Shown here: positions 17,945 through 26,861 of the stretch, in pieces
How positions within the stretch are numbered: the stretch's first letter is position 1
Layout: each line of letters begins with the position of its first letter
Assembly: GCF_000768705.1 (NCBI RefSeq)
Contig: NZ_AVPJ01000009.1
Location: forward strand, 1-64,000
Origin: Knoellia sinensis KCTC 19936
GTDB lineage: Bacteria > Actinomycetota > Actinomycetes > Actinomycetales > Dermatophilaceae
Direction of reading: 5' to 3'
DNA: 64,000 nucleotides
Made by a program: the position numbers and the translations under genes
Notes under the pieces: model-generated
Database searches by the model: none
Told to the model about the DNA's origin: nothing
Seen by the model: the letters and a program-made list of their open reading frames with translations, nothing else

Positions 17945-18976
17945 GTGGTCGCACACACGACGATCGGCTCGGTGAGCGAGTCAGACCTCCTCGCACGCAT
18001 CATCCCCATGTTCGGGGAGAGCCCCTTCGCCGGTGCCGGGGTGGTCGTGCCGCCCGGTGACGACGCGGCTGTCATCGAGGCGCCCGGCTCGGTCGTCGTC
18101 ACAACGGACTCGATGGTCCGGGGTCGCGACTGGCGCGACGACTGGTCGAGCGGCCATGACGTGGGCATCAAGGTCGTCGCGCAGAACGTGGCGGATGTGG
18201 CTGCGATGGGCGCCGTCCCCACGGGGTTGCTCGTGTCCGTTGCGGCCGACCCCGAGACGCCGCTCGACTGGGTCATCGACCTCACGGCCGGGATCGCCCA
18301 AGGGGCGGAGGATGCGGAATGCCCCGTCGTCGGGGGAGACCTGTCATCGGCTCCGGCCGGGGTGGTCGTCGTCGCCGTGACCGCGTTCGGGGACCTGCAG
18401 GGGCGCCCGCCGGTCCTGCGATCGGGGGCGCGCGTCGGGGACGTCGTCGCCGTGGCTGGCTCGCTCGGATGGTCGGGAGCCGGGCTCGCCCTCTACGAGG
18501 CGGACGCACGGCCGACGACGCTGTCGCTTCCGCCGCACGAGCACACTGAGCGGGACAAGAACATCGTGGTGCTCCAGTGGTATCACCGTTCGCCTCGACC
18601 ACCGTGGGAGTCGGGTCCGGTCGCGGCCCTCGCCGGTGCGACGTCGATGATCGACATCTCCGATGGCCTCGTCCGGGACGGGGGGCGCATCGCCACGTCG
18701 AGCGAGGTCGAGCTGGCCCTGGACGAGGAGGTGCTTCGGGGCTACCTCTACGCCTTCGAGGGCGCCCTCACGCCCGGCGAGGGCTGGCGACAGATCCTCT
18801 CCGGAGGGGAAGAGCACTCGCTGCTCGCGACGTTCCCGTCCGGTTCGGTGCCGGACGACCCCGAGGCCCCGTGGACGGTCATCGGCGAGGTCGTCGAGGC
18901 AGGGCCCGACGGACCGCGGCTCACGGTCGGTGGAGTTGTACCGAGCGTGACCGGCTGGGACCACTTCGCCGGCTGA
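17945..18976 (+). CDS. thiL: Thiamine-monophosphate kinase
   Basis: The 343-residue enzyme phosphorylates thiamine monophosphate to the active diphosphate. PPGDDAAV near residue 37, TTDSMVRGRDW near 55 and GGDLSSAP near 130 are ThiL metal/nucleotide motifs. MIDISDGLVRDGGRIA near 236 is the second Asp motif. The GTG at 17945 was chosen because it gives the usual TIGS...E.DLL N-terminus; GTG 17972 is the alternative. The downstream interval has a duplicated palindrome and a strong terminator. Confidence 0.93.
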   Translation: MVAHTTIGSVSESDLLARIIPMFGESPFAGAGVVVPPGDDAAVIEAPGSVVVTTDSMVRGRDWRDDWSSGHDVGIKVVAQNVADVAAMGAVPTGLLVSVAADPETPLDWVIDLTAGIAQGAEDAECPVVGGDLSSAPAGVVVVAVTAFGDLQGRPPVLRSGARVGDVVAVAGSLGWSGAGLALYEADARPTTLSLPPHEHTERDKNIVVLQWYHRSPRPPWESGPVAALAGATSMIDISDGLVRDGGRIATSSEVELALDEEVLRGYLYAFEGALTPGEGWRQILSGGEEHSLLATFPSGSVPDDPEAPWTVIGEVVEAGPDGPRLTVGGVVPSVTGWDHFAG

Positions 18977-18992
18977 CCGGCATACCCTCTCG

Positions 18993-19071
18993 ACTTTCCC
19001 GCCGGAAGTGGGTTCTTCGGGGATGGGGCGACTTCCTTGGTGCTGCGAACCCCGAACTTCCCGCCGGAAGT
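18993..19071. repeat. Two copies of a palindromic element between thiL and rpmB
   Basis: TTCCCGCCGGAAGTG occurs at 18996-19010 and 19058-19072. The second copy has perfect dyad arms ACTTCC and GGAAGT around CGCC. TTCGGGG (19016-19022) and CCCCGAA (19050-19056) form a further inverted pair between them. It looks like a dispersed intergenic repeat rather than part of a gene. Confidence 0.6.
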
Positions 19072-19098
19072 GCCCGCGCCAGAGCGGCCTGACATGCG

Positions 19099-19134
19099 AA
19101 AGGGGCGCCGACCGCGAACGGTCGGCGCCCCTTT
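19099..19134. terminator. Strong bidirectional terminator between thiL and rpmB
   Basis: AAAGGGGCGCCGACCG and its exact complement flank the tetraloop CGAA, giving a 16-bp stem with A- and T-rich ends. It serves both convergent genes. Confidence 0.88.
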
Positions 19135-19151
19135 CGGGAACAGCTAAGGGG

Positions 19152-19346
19152 TCAGCGCTTGACCTTGCCTGCCTTGAGGCAGGAGGTGCAGACGTTGAGA
19201 CGCTTCGGGGTCACACCCTTGTCACCGACAAGAGCCTTCACGCGCTGGATGTTGGGGTTCCAGCGACGCTTGGTGCGGCGGTGCGAGTGCGAGATGCTGT
19301 GGCCGAAGCCGGGTCCCTTGCCGCAGACATCGCAGTTGGCAGCCAC
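19152..19346 (-). CDS. rpmB: 50S ribosomal protein L28
   Basis: The 64-residue ribosomal protein starts at the GTG giving (M)AANCDVCGKGPGFGHSISHSHR, with an AAGGAG ribosome site at good spacing; the longer ORF upstream is not used. Cysteines are present as CDVC near the N-terminus and CTSC near the C-terminus. This is the zinc-binding (C+) form of L28, the version replaced by a Cys-free paralogue under zinc starvation in organisms that have both. Only one copy is in the window. Confidence 0.96.
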   Translation of the reverse strand: MAANCDVCGKGPGFGHSISHSHRRTKRRWNPNIQRVKALVGDKGVTPKRLNVCTSCLKAGKVKR

Positions 19347-19504
19347 GGGTGATCTCCTTGAGTCAGGTTTCATACGAGACGCAAGGATGAGCCAAGCGTC
19401 TCAGGTCGAGGTTTTCCGGTGCCCGCCCCGGATGGGGCTCACGCGGAACCGTCAAAGCGTAGCGGAGTTCGGGTGTGGCTCCAAAACGAGTCAGCGCCGC
19501 CCGA

Positions 19505-19510
19505 TAGCCT
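19505..19510 (+). promoter_or_regulatory. Candidate -10 element (TAGCCT)
   Basis: TAGCCT ends 6 bases before GTG 19517 of the DAK2-domain gene, suggesting leaderless transcription of the operon that includes recG and rsmD. Confidence 0.5.
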
Positions 19511-19516
19511 GCCACC

Positions 19517-21229
19517 GTGCCAGCCGTTCTCGACGCCGATGGAGCCCGCCACTGGGGGGCGCTCACCCGTGCGGCGTTCGCCGCCCGCCGCACCGAGATC
19601 GACTCACTCAACGTCTTTCCCGTCCCTGACGGGGACACCGGCACCAACCTCTATCTCACGATGGACACCGCGCTCGACGAGGTCGTGCGCCTCCACACCG
19701 CCCAGGGCATCCTCGGCACGGCGACCCTGGTCGAGGAGGCCCGCAGTCTCTCCCGCGCTCTGCTCATGTCTGCCCGGGGCAACTCCGGCGTCATCATGAG
19801 CCAGATCGTCGCCGGAATGTGTGACGTCATCATCGAGGAGGAGCTCACCGAGGTCGACGGGCCTGCGATCGCCCGCGCGTTCACCCGCGGCGCAGAGCTC
19901 GCCCGCGCCAGCGTCGCCCATCCCCAGGAGGGGACGATCCTCAGCGTGGCCGACGCCGTTGCCGAGGCTGCCCGCGAGAGCGCCCGAGCCGGGAGCGACG
20001 CGGCCACCGTCGCGAGAGACAGCGTGACCGCAGCCGAGGACGCACTGGCCCGCACTCCCGAGCAACTTCCGGTGCTCGCGCAGGCCGGGGTCGTCGACGC
20101 GGGTGGTGCGGGGTGCCTGCTCATGGTCGAGGCCCTCCACAGGGCACTGACGGGTGACTGGAACGAGGACGAGCGTGCGCTGCACCACGTCACCGAGGAC
20201 CTCCTACCGCGCACGTCGTGGCACACCGACACGGCCGGAGCCGACGGGCTGACCTTCCCGGCTGGTGCGTTGCCCGGGCACGCCGCGGTCAACGACCCCC
20301 TGGACGCACCTGCCGCGGGCCTCACCGGACCGGCGTTCGAGGTGATGTTCCTCCTCGACCAGAGCGACGCCGAGCGGGTCGGCATGCTTCGCACCGCCCT
20401 CGACGGACTGGGCGACTCGCTCCTCGTCGTGGGCGGGCCGGACCTGTGGAACGTCCACGTGCACGTCGACGATGCCGGCGCTGCCGTCGAGGCAGGCGTC
20501 CTCGCCGGGCGGCCGCACCGCATCAAGATCACGCACTTCGCCACCCAGATCGCGCACCAGACGCCTCAGGAGTTCGCCGTCATCGCCTGTGCGGCCGGGC
20601 CGGGGATGGCCCAGATCCTCACCGAGGCCGGCGCCACCGTGCTGCCCAGTGCGCCCGGAGCGCGTGCGTCAGCGGGGCAGATCCTCGAGGCCATCCGACG
20701 CACCGGGGCTGGCTCCGTCGTGGTGCTGCCCAACGACAAGGACACCCTCATGGCGGCCGAGGTCGCCTGTCGGGCGGCCACGGAGGACGGCGTCGACACC
20801 GCCATCGTGCCGGCGCGGACCGCCGTTCAGGGACTCGCCGCGCTCGCGGTCGTCGACTTCGACAAGGGGCTGCGCGAGAACGCCATCGCCATGACGAGCG
20901 CAGCGGTTGCCACCCGACACGGGGCCGTCTCGATCGCCTCCCGCGAGGTCCTGACCTGGGCGGGGTCGGTCTCGGTCGGGGACATCCTCGGCATCGTCAG
21001 CGGCGACGTGGCACTCATCGGCGACAACCTCACGGACACTGCGACCGAGGTCCTCGACCGACTCCTCTCCGGTGGCGGTGAGCTCGTCACCCTCGTGTGT
21101 GGCGCGGACGCCGACCTCGACTTCATCGACACGGTCGAGGAACGGCTGTCAAAGAAGCACCCCGAGGTCGAGGTCGTCCGGATCGACGGGGGCCAGCAGG
21201 TCTACCCGCTGCTCGTGGGGGTGGAGTAG
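19517..21229 (+). CDS. DAK2-domain protein, fatty-acid kinase FakA-like (YloV family)
   Basis: The 570-residue protein has an N-terminal DAK2 ATP-binding domain with NVFPVPDGDTGTNLYLTM near residue 35 (metal-binding Asp residues) and SARGNSGVIMSQI near 87. A middle linker and a C-terminal DegV-like region with VVLPNDKDTLMAA near residue 400 follow. Homologues phosphorylate fatty acids bound to FakB proteins for phospholipid synthesis; no fakB is in the window. The stop lies 4 bases before recG, a pairing common in Gram-positive bacteria. Confidence 0.88.
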   Translation: MPAVLDADGARHWGALTRAAFAARRTEIDSLNVFPVPDGDTGTNLYLTMDTALDEVVRLHTAQGILGTATLVEEARSLSRALLMSARGNSGVIMSQIVAGMCDVIIEEELTEVDGPAIARAFTRGAELARASVAHPQEGTILSVADAVAEAARESARAGSDAATVARDSVTAAEDALARTPEQLPVLAQAGVVDAGGAGCLLMVEALHRALTGDWNEDERALHHVTEDLLPRTSWHTDTAGADGLTFPAGALPGHAAVNDPLDAPAAGLTGPAFEVMFLLDQSDAERVGMLRTALDGLGDSLLVVGGPDLWNVHVHVDDAGAAVEAGVLAGRPHRIKITHFATQIAHQTPQEFAVIACAAGPGMAQILTEAGATVLPSAPGARASAGQILEAIRRTGAGSVVVLPNDKDTLMAAEVACRAATEDGVDTAIVPARTAVQGLAALAVVDFDKGLRENAIAMTSAAVATRHGAVSIASREVLTWAGSVSVGDILGIVSGDVALIGDNLTDTATEVLDRLLSGGGELVTLVCGADADLDFIDTVEERLSKKHPEVEVVRIDGGQQVYPLLVGVE

Positions 21230-21233
21230 CCCG

Positions 21234-23429
21234 GTGTACTCCGAGTCGACTCCGCTCACCAAGGTCCTGGCGAAGCGGGAGGCCAAGAAGTTCGTCGACG
21301 CCCGAGGGATCGCCACGGTGGGGGATCTCCTCGCCTACTGGCCGCGCCGCTACCAGAGCCCCGAGAGCAACCTCGCCGCAGCGACCGTTGGGACCTACAT
21401 CGTGGCCGTCGCCGAGGTGAAGTCCGCGACCACGCGGACGATGAAGGCGCGTCGCGGTCGGATGCTCCAGGCGGTCATCACCGACGGCAGCACGGACCTC
21501 GAGGTCACGTTCTTCAACGCCCATGGGCACGAGGGCAAGCTCACCCCCGGTGCGCTGGCGCTGTTCGCGGGCAAGGTGTCGTCCTTCAACAACCGGCTGC
21601 AACTCGCGCACCCCGGCTATTCGCTGCTGAGCGACTTCGACGGCGGGGAACGGCGCGGCCTCATCCCGATCTACAAGCAGGTCGGCAACCTCCACACGTG
21701 GACCGTGACCGAGTGCGTCCGAATGGTGCTCGATCTCCTCGACGAGAGCCCCGAGTCCATCCCCGAGAGCGTGCTCGACCGCCGCGACCTCATGGACCGC
21801 ACGGCAGCGTTGCGCGGCATCCACACGCCCGACTCGTGGGGCGAGGTGACGGCGGCACGCAAGCGCATGTCCTACGAGGAGGCGTTCGTCCTCCAGGTGG
21901 CCCTCGCGCAGCGACGCGCGCGTCAGGCGCAGGAGTCCACCCTGGCGCGCACCCCCCGACCCGGGGGCCTCCTGGACGCGTTCGACGGGCGACTGCCGTT
22001 CACCCTCACGGCTGGCCAGCGTGAGATCGGCGAAACCCTCGCAGAGGAGATGGCGCGCGACGTCCCGATGCACCGCCTGCTCCAGGGCGAGGTCGGCTCG
22101 GGAAAGACCGTGGTCGCGTTGCGGGCCATGCTCGCCGCAGTGGACTCCGGCGGGCAGGCGGCGCTGCTCGCACCGACGGAAGTCCTGGCCGCACAGCACC
22201 ATCGATCGATCACGGCGATGCTCGGTGACCTTGCCGAGGGAGGGATGCTCGGCGGCAGCGAGTTCGGCACACGGGTCACTCTCCTGACCGGAAGCATGTC
22301 GACGCAGGCGCGTCGCAAGGCACTGCTCGACATCGCGAGTGGCGACGCCGGCATCGTCGTCGGCACGCACGCGCTCATCCAGGAGCACGTGAGCTTCCAG
22401 GACCTCGCGCTGGTCGTCGTCGATGAGCAGCACCGGTTTGGTGTCGAGCAGCGAGATGCGTTGCGCGGCAAGGCGATCCACCCTCCCCACGTGCTCGTGA
22501 TGACCGCGACGCCGATCCCGCGCACCGTCGCCATGACGGTCTTCGGCGACATGGAGACCTCCACCCTGAGCGAACTGCCGGCGGGTCGCGCCCCGATCAC
22601 GACACACGTAGTGCCCGAGGCGAAGCCTGGCTGGATGCAGCGCACGTGGGAGCGCATCGCGGAAGAGGTGGCCCAGGGGCGGCAGGCCTATGTCGTGTGC
22701 CCGCGCATCGGCGACGACGACGAACCCGACGAGGACACCGAGATCTTCGAGCCCGAGGGGGCAACGGCGTCCGAAGGTGACGGGGACGCAGCGGAGGACG
22801 AGGCTGCGCCTCCTCGCCCGTTGGCCTCCGTACACCGGGTGCATGGCGACCTCGTGGCGAACCCGGCGCTCGAGGGGCTGCGCATCGAGATCCTGCATGG
22901 ACGGCTGCCGGCGGAGGAGAAGGACGCGATCATGCGTGACTTCGCGTCCGGTGACATCGACGTTCTCGTCTCGACGACCGTGATCGAGGTGGGGGTCGAC
23001 GTCCCCAATGCCAGCGTCATGGTGGTCATGGATGCCGACCGGTTCGGCGTCTCCCAGTTGCACCAGCTCCGCGGTCGCGTCGGGCGTGGTGGACTCCCCG
23101 GACTCTGCCTGCTCGTCCACGGCGGCGCCCCCGATGCGCCGCACGAACGCCTCGAGGCCGTGGCCGGCACCACGGACGGCTTCGAACTTGCACGCGTCGA
23201 CCTGCGCCAGCGCAGGGAGGGTGACATCCTCGGCTCCTCGCAGCACGGCGTCCGGAGCCAGCTGCAGTTCCTCCACGTGCTCGAGGACGAGGACCTCATC
23301 GAGGCGGCACGCGAGGACGCCCACGACGTCGTTGCGGCAGACCCCGACCTCGGGACGCATCCCCAGCTGGCAGCGCTCGTCGACGCGCGTGTGGACGCCG
23401 AGCAAGCGGCATACCTGGAAAGGGGTTGA
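21234..23429 (+). CDS. recG: ATP-dependent DNA helicase RecG
   Basis: The 731-residue helicase remodels stalled replication forks and Holliday junctions. The N-terminal wedge/OB domain includes LLAYWPRRYQSP. Walker A is GEVGSGKT near residue 286, the DExx box is VVDEQHRFG near 395, and motif III is MTATPIPRT. Motif VI is QLRGRVGRG near 615. An acidic insert of about 40 residues (after CPRIGDDDEPDED, near 490) lies between the helicase lobes; actinobacterial RecG often has such inserts. The GTG start is 4 bases after the previous stop. Confidence 0.95.
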   Translation: MYSESTPLTKVLAKREAKKFVDARGIATVGDLLAYWPRRYQSPESNLAAATVGTYIVAVAEVKSATTRTMKARRGRMLQAVITDGSTDLEVTFFNAHGHEGKLTPGALALFAGKVSSFNNRLQLAHPGYSLLSDFDGGERRGLIPIYKQVGNLHTWTVTECVRMVLDLLDESPESIPESVLDRRDLMDRTAALRGIHTPDSWGEVTAARKRMSYEEAFVLQVALAQRRARQAQESTLARTPRPGGLLDAFDGRLPFTLTAGQREIGETLAEEMARDVPMHRLLQGEVGSGKTVVALRAMLAAVDSGGQAALLAPTEVLAAQHHRSITAMLGDLAEGGMLGGSEFGTRVTLLTGSMSTQARRKALLDIASGDAGIVVGTHALIQEHVSFQDLALVVVDEQHRFGVEQRDALRGKAIHPPHVLVMTATPIPRTVAMTVFGDMETSTLSELPAGRAPITTHVVPEAKPGWMQRTWERIAEEVAQGRQAYVVCPRIGDDDEPDEDTEIFEPEGATASEGDGDAAEDEAAPPRPLASVHRVHGDLVANPALEGLRIEILHGRLPAEEKDAIMRDFASGDIDVLVSTTVIEVGVDVPNASVMVVMDADRFGVSQLHQLRGRVGRGGLPGLCLLVHGGAPDAPHERLEAVAGTTDGFELARVDLRQRREGDILGSSQHGVRSQLQFLHVLEDEDLIEAAREDAHDVVAADPDLGTHPQLAALVDARVDAEQAAYLERG

Positions 23430-23430
23430 G

Positions 23431-23988
23431 GTGACCCGCATCATCGCCGGCACTGCAGGCGGACGAGAGCTCCGGACACCACAAGGCCGTGGCACCCGCC
23501 CCACGAGCGATCGCGTGCGCGAGGCGCTCTTCTCGTCGCTCGAGGCTCGCGACGCGCTGTCCGGGGCGCGCGTCATGGACCTCTATGCCGGCTCGGGTGC
23601 CCTGGGGCTCGAGTCCGCGAGCCGCGGGGCCGCAGAGGTCACGCTGGTCGAGTCCGACCGTCAGGCCGCCTCCGTCATCCGCGACAACGTGGCACGCCTC
23701 GGCCTTCGGGCCACGGTGCTCGCCGTGACGGTGACCTCCGCCCTCGCCGGCGCAGCGCGCCCGCTCGATCTCGTGTTCCTCGATCCGCCCTACGACCTCA
23801 GCGAGGAGGCCCTCGCCGGCGACCTCGAGGCGCTCGTCTCCCGCGGATGGCTCGCCGAGGACGCCCTCGTGGTCGTGGAGCGCTCCAAGAGGTCGGCCGA
23901 GCCGAGGTGGCCCGCAGGTCTTCAGCCGGAGAAGGTCAAGAAGTACGGCGAGACCGTCCTCTGGTACGCGGGACGGCTCGACCCCTGA
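23431..23988 (+). CDS. rsmD: 16S rRNA (guanine(966)-N(2))-methyltransferase
   Basis: The 185-residue SAM-dependent methyltransferase methylates a guanine of 16S rRNA. It opens with MTRIIAGTAGGRELRTPQG and RPTSDRVREALFSSL, continues with the SAM-binding DLYAGSGALGLES near residue 52, and has the catalytic DPPY as FLDPPYDLS near residue 115. The GTG start is one base beyond the recG stop. coaD normally follows in this string; here a hemerythrin-like gene is placed between. Confidence 0.94.
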   Translation: MTRIIAGTAGGRELRTPQGRGTRPTSDRVREALFSSLEARDALSGARVMDLYAGSGALGLESASRGAAEVTLVESDRQAASVIRDNVARLGLRATVLAVTVTSALAGAARPLDLVFLDPPYDLSEEALAGDLEALVSRGWLAEDALVVVERSKRSAEPRWPAGLQPEKVKKYGETVLWYAGRLDP

Positions 23989-24005
23989 TCCGACAGGATG
24001 GCGGC

Positions 24006-24644
24006 ATGAGCGACTACGAGATTCCCCGGCCGACCAGTGGTGACGTCCTCGAGCTCATCCTCGACGACCACCGACTCTTCGAAGACCTCCTGAGGCAGGC
24101 CCGACGCAACGACGTCGACCGGGCTGCGGCCCGAACCGCCCTGTGCGAGTTGCTCGTCGCACATGCCGAGGCTGAGGAGGAGAAGGTCTATCCCACGCTG
24201 CGACGCAAGCGGGCCATCGGTGCCGAGGAGGAGGAGCACGGCGAGGAGGAGCACGCCGAGATCACCGAGGCGATCCTGGGCTTCCTCGAGGCCAAGGGAA
24301 CTGACACGGACAAGTACGACACCGCACTCGAGGAACTCGCGACGGTCGTCAACCACCACAGCAATGAGGAGGAGCAGACCATCCTCAACCCAGCCCGCGA
24401 GGACGTCTCCGAGGAGGTTCGCGGGGAGCTCGGTGTCGCCTGGGCCACTCGCCGCAACCAACTCCTCGAGGAGGGCTGCGCGAGCCTCGAGCAGGTGAAG
24501 GCACTGCTGCGCCGCGCCGAGAAGGCAGGCGTCATCGCCGCGCCCGCTGCCCGCGACAAGGCCGACGAGATCAAGGACAAGGCCAAGGAGGAGGCCACGA
24601 GGGTCGAGGAGGCCTCCAAGAAGAAGGAGAAGTCCGACGGCTGA
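24006..24644 (+). CDS. Hemerythrin HHE cation-binding domain protein
   Basis: The 212-residue protein has two hemerythrin-type helical stretches. Likely iron or oxygen ligands are seen in LILDDHRLFEDLL near residue 22, VAHAEAEEEKVYP near 56, EEHGEEEHAEI near 78 and NHHSNEEEQTILNPA near 120. After about residue 170 there is a highly charged Lys/Glu tail. Bacterial HHE proteins sense or store oxygen, iron or NO, but the role here is not determined. It sits between rsmD and coaD. Confidence 0.88.
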   Translation: MSDYEIPRPTSGDVLELILDDHRLFEDLLRQARRNDVDRAAARTALCELLVAHAEAEEEKVYPTLRRKRAIGAEEEEHGEEEHAEITEAILGFLEAKGTDTDKYDTALEELATVVNHHSNEEEQTILNPAREDVSEEVRGELGVAWATRRNQLLEEGCASLEQVKALLRRAEKAGVIAAPAARDKADEIKDKAKEEATRVEEASKKKEKSDG

Positions 24645-24664
24645 GCTCGGACGCTGCTGGAACG

Positions 24665-24670
24665 TAGGCT
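24665..24670 (+). promoter_or_regulatory. Candidate -10 element (TAGGCT) for coaD
   Basis: TAGGCT ends 7 bases before GTG 24678, suggesting that coaD has its own leaderless promoter. Confidence 0.5.
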
Positions 24671-24677
24671 GGCTGGC

Positions 24678-25181
24678 GTGAGCGATCCCCAGATGCGTCG
24701 AGCCGTGTGCCCCGGCTCCTTCGACCCCGTCACTCTCGGCCACGTCGACGTCTTCGTGCGTGCTGCCGCCCTCTATGACGAGGTCATCGTCGCCGTGCTC
24801 CACAACCCGGCCAAGTCCGGGACGTTCACCATCGAGGAGCGGATCGGGTTCATCGAGCGCGCCCTTCCCGAGCCGGCCGCCTCCCACGTGCGGGTCGAGG
24901 CGTTCGCCGGTCGCCTTCTTGTCGACGTATGCCGTGACCTCGGCGCCCAGGCCATCGTCAAGGGCCTGCGTGGTGAGACCGACTACGCCTACGAGTTGCC
25001 GATGGCGCTGATGAACCGCCACCTCAGCGGTGTCGAGACGATCTTCCTCCCGGGGGCTCCCCAGTTCGAGCACGTGTCCAGCTCGCTCGTGAAGGAGGTC
25101 GTGAGGTTCGGGGGAGACGTCTCCGGCCTCGTCCCCGACGAGGTCCTCGTGGCCCTCAAGGCCAAGGGCGGCACCGCGTGA
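24678..25181 (+). CDS. coaD: Phosphopantetheine adenylyltransferase
   Basis: The 167-residue enzyme transfers AMP from ATP to 4'-phosphopantetheine, giving dephospho-CoA. The nucleotidyl-transferase motif is CPGSFDPVTLGHVDV (with the T/HxGH signature), and KGLRGETDYAYELPMALMNR near residue 94 is a CoaD block. The GTG at 24678 is preferred because of its TAGGCT element; ATG 24693 would shorten the protein by five residues. The length is normal for the family. Confidence 0.95.
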   Translation: MSDPQMRRAVCPGSFDPVTLGHVDVFVRAAALYDEVIVAVLHNPAKSGTFTIEERIGFIERALPEPAASHVRVEAFAGRLLVDVCRDLGAQAIVKGLRGETDYAYELPMALMNRHLSGVETIFLPGAPQFEHVSSSLVKEVVRFGGDVSGLVPDEVLVALKAKGGTA

Positions 25182-25229
25182 GGGTTCACCCCATTTGGGC
25201 AGGTGGGCCACCCTCCGGTACCTTTGATC

Positions 25230-25262
25230 TTCGGTCTGCGTCAGCCGTGACGACGGACCGAA
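25230..25262 (+). promoter_or_regulatory. Leader hairpin upstream of yceD-rpmF
   Basis: TTCGGTC (25230-25236) pairs with GACCGAA (25256-25262), with GTC/GAC inside, just before the yceD start at 25273. It could be a leader structure of this ribosomal-protein operon. Function is not established. Confidence 0.3.
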
Positions 25263-25272
25263 CTACTCGACC

Positions 25273-25866
25273 ATGGCAAGGGAAATGAACCGTCTCGATC
25301 CTCGGTCTCCGATGGTGCTCGACACCAAGGAGGTCGGCCGGCGACCCGGCTCGATGGCGGAACTCTCTCGTGAGGTCGAGGCACCAGCCGAGTTCGGCAC
25401 GGAGGTGTTGCGCGTCGCCGAGGGGGAACCCCTGGACATCGACGTGCGACTCGAGTCCGTCGTCGAAGGCGTGCTGGTCACCGGTTCGGTGCAAGGCACG
25501 GCGACCGGCGCCTGCGTGCGGTGCCTGGATCCGATCAGCCACGAAGTGGATGGGCGGTTCCAGGAATTGTTCGCCTACGCCGATCGCAACGCCCACCACC
25601 AAGAGGTGGGGGACGAGGATGCGGCCGAGGAGTACCTCATCGAGGACGGTCTGATCGACCTCGAGCCGGTGCTTCGGGATGCGGTGGTGCCTGCACTGCC
25701 GTTCCAGCCCGTGTGTCGTCCGGACTGCCCGGGGTTGTGTTCCGAATGCGGAATGCGCCTCGAGGAGGACCCGGACCACGCACATGACGTGATCGACCCC
25801 AGGTGGGCGGCTCTCACGGACCTCGCGTCCGAGTCGTCCACGACGCAGACAGAGAAGAGGACCTGA
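25273..25866 (+). CDS. YceD/DUF177 family protein
   Basis: The 197-residue protein has the DUF177 pattern: LDPRSPMVLDTKEVGRRPGS at the N-terminus, the first cysteine in TGACVRCLDPI near residue 78, and a C-terminal cysteine cluster CRPDCPGLCSECG near 150 that may bind zinc. DUF177 proteins are conserved next to rpmF and are needed for 23S rRNA accumulation in some organisms. It is separated from rpmF by one base. ATG 25285 is a possible alternative start. Confidence 0.88.
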   Translation: MAREMNRLDPRSPMVLDTKEVGRRPGSMAELSREVEAPAEFGTEVLRVAEGEPLDIDVRLESVVEGVLVTGSVQGTATGACVRCLDPISHEVDGRFQELFAYADRNAHHQEVGDEDAAEEYLIEDGLIDLEPVLRDAVVPALPFQPVCRPDCPGLCSECGMRLEEDPDHAHDVIDPRWAALTDLASESSTTQTEKRT

Positions 25867-25867
25867 C

Positions 25868-26062
25868 GTGGCTGTTCCGAAGCGGAAGACGTCGCGCTCC
25901 AACACCCGCTCGCGCCGCGCGAACTGGAAGGCCACGCCGGTCACCCTGACCACGTGCCCCCAGTGCAAGGCTCCGACGCAGCCGCACATCGCGTGCCCGT
26001 CGTGCGGGACCTACAACGGCCGCCACTACGGCGTGGCCGAGCGCACCGAGCACCAGGGCTGA
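25868..26062 (+). CDS. rpmF: 50S ribosomal protein L32
   Basis: The 64-residue ribosomal protein opens with [21 protein letters not shown] and has a zinc ribbon CPQC...CPSC (residues about 30-46). Its GTG start follows the yceD stop by one base. Together with rpmB this shows the zinc-binding forms of both ribosomal proteins in this window. Confidence 0.97.
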   Translation: MAVPKRKTSRSNTRSRRANWKATPVTLTTCPQCKAPTQPHIACPSCGTYNGRHYGVAERTEHQG

Positions 26063-26072
26063 GCCCAACCCC

Positions 26073-26846
26073 ATGGGTAGGGGCTCGAACGGCCCTGCGG
26101 CTCTCACGCCGAAGCGCCCCGTCGCTGAGCTTCACCAGCACCTCACCGAGGTGACTGGTGGGGACATCGACGAGGCGCTTCTCGGTCGTGCGCTGACGCA
26201 CCGTTCGTACGCATACGAGGCCGGCGGTCTGCCGCACAACGAGCGCCTGGAGTTCCTCGGCGACTCCGTGCTCGGACTCGTCGTGACCGACACGCTCTAC
26301 GAGACGCACCCGGACCTCACCGAGGGGCAGCTCGCGAAGCTGCGTGCCGCCGTGGTCAACATGCGCGCGCTCGCGGCGGTCGGTCGGACGCTCGGCCTGG
26401 GCGACTACCTGTTGCTCGGCCGTGGCGAGGAGGCCACCGGTGGCCGCGACAAGGACTCGATCCTCGCGGACACGGTCGAGGCCGTCATCGGCGCGACCTA
26501 CTCCAGTGCCGGTCTCCTTGCTGCCGACGCCCTCGTGCACCACCTGCTCGACCCACTCATGGCGAAGTCGGCGACGCTCGGCGCGGGGCTCGACTGGAAG
26601 ACGAGCCTCCAGGAGATCTGCGCGCTGCACTCCGCCGGTCCCGTCGAGTACGTCATCGAGGAGGACGGCCCGGAGCACTCCAAGACCTTCAGCGCCCGCG
26701 TCCTCGTCGACGGTGTGGAGCATGGTGCCGGCGTCGGCCGCACCAAGAAGGACGCCGAGCAGAAGGCCGCAGCCCAGGCGTGGCAGGCCCTGCAGGAGCG
26801 CCACGGCGACGGTCTTTCCACTGCTCCGCTGCCTGACATCTCCTGA
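26073..26846 (+). CDS. rnc: Ribonuclease III
   Basis: The 257-residue double-strand RNA endonuclease processes rRNA and mRNA. The signature [13 protein letters not shown] (catalytic Glu and Asp) is near residue 56, and [15 protein letters not shown] near 130 gives the second acidic pair. A double-stranded-RNA-binding domain occupies about residues 175-245 ([20 protein letters not shown]). It starts 10 bases after rpmF and is followed by mutM after 15 bases. Confidence 0.95.
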   Translation: MGRGSNGPAALTPKRPVAELHQHLTEVTGGDIDEALLGRALTHRSYAYEAGGLPHNERLEFLGDSVLGLVVTDTLYETHPDLTEGQLAKLRAAVVNMRALAAVGRTLGLGDYLLLGRGEEATGGRDKDSILADTVEAVIGATYSSAGLLAADALVHHLLDPLMAKSATLGAGLDWKTSLQEICALHSAGPVEYVIEEDGPEHSKTFSARVLVDGVEHGAGVGRTKKDAEQKAAAQAWQALQERHGDGLSTAPLPDIS

Positions 26847-26861
26847 CGGACTGACTCCTTC

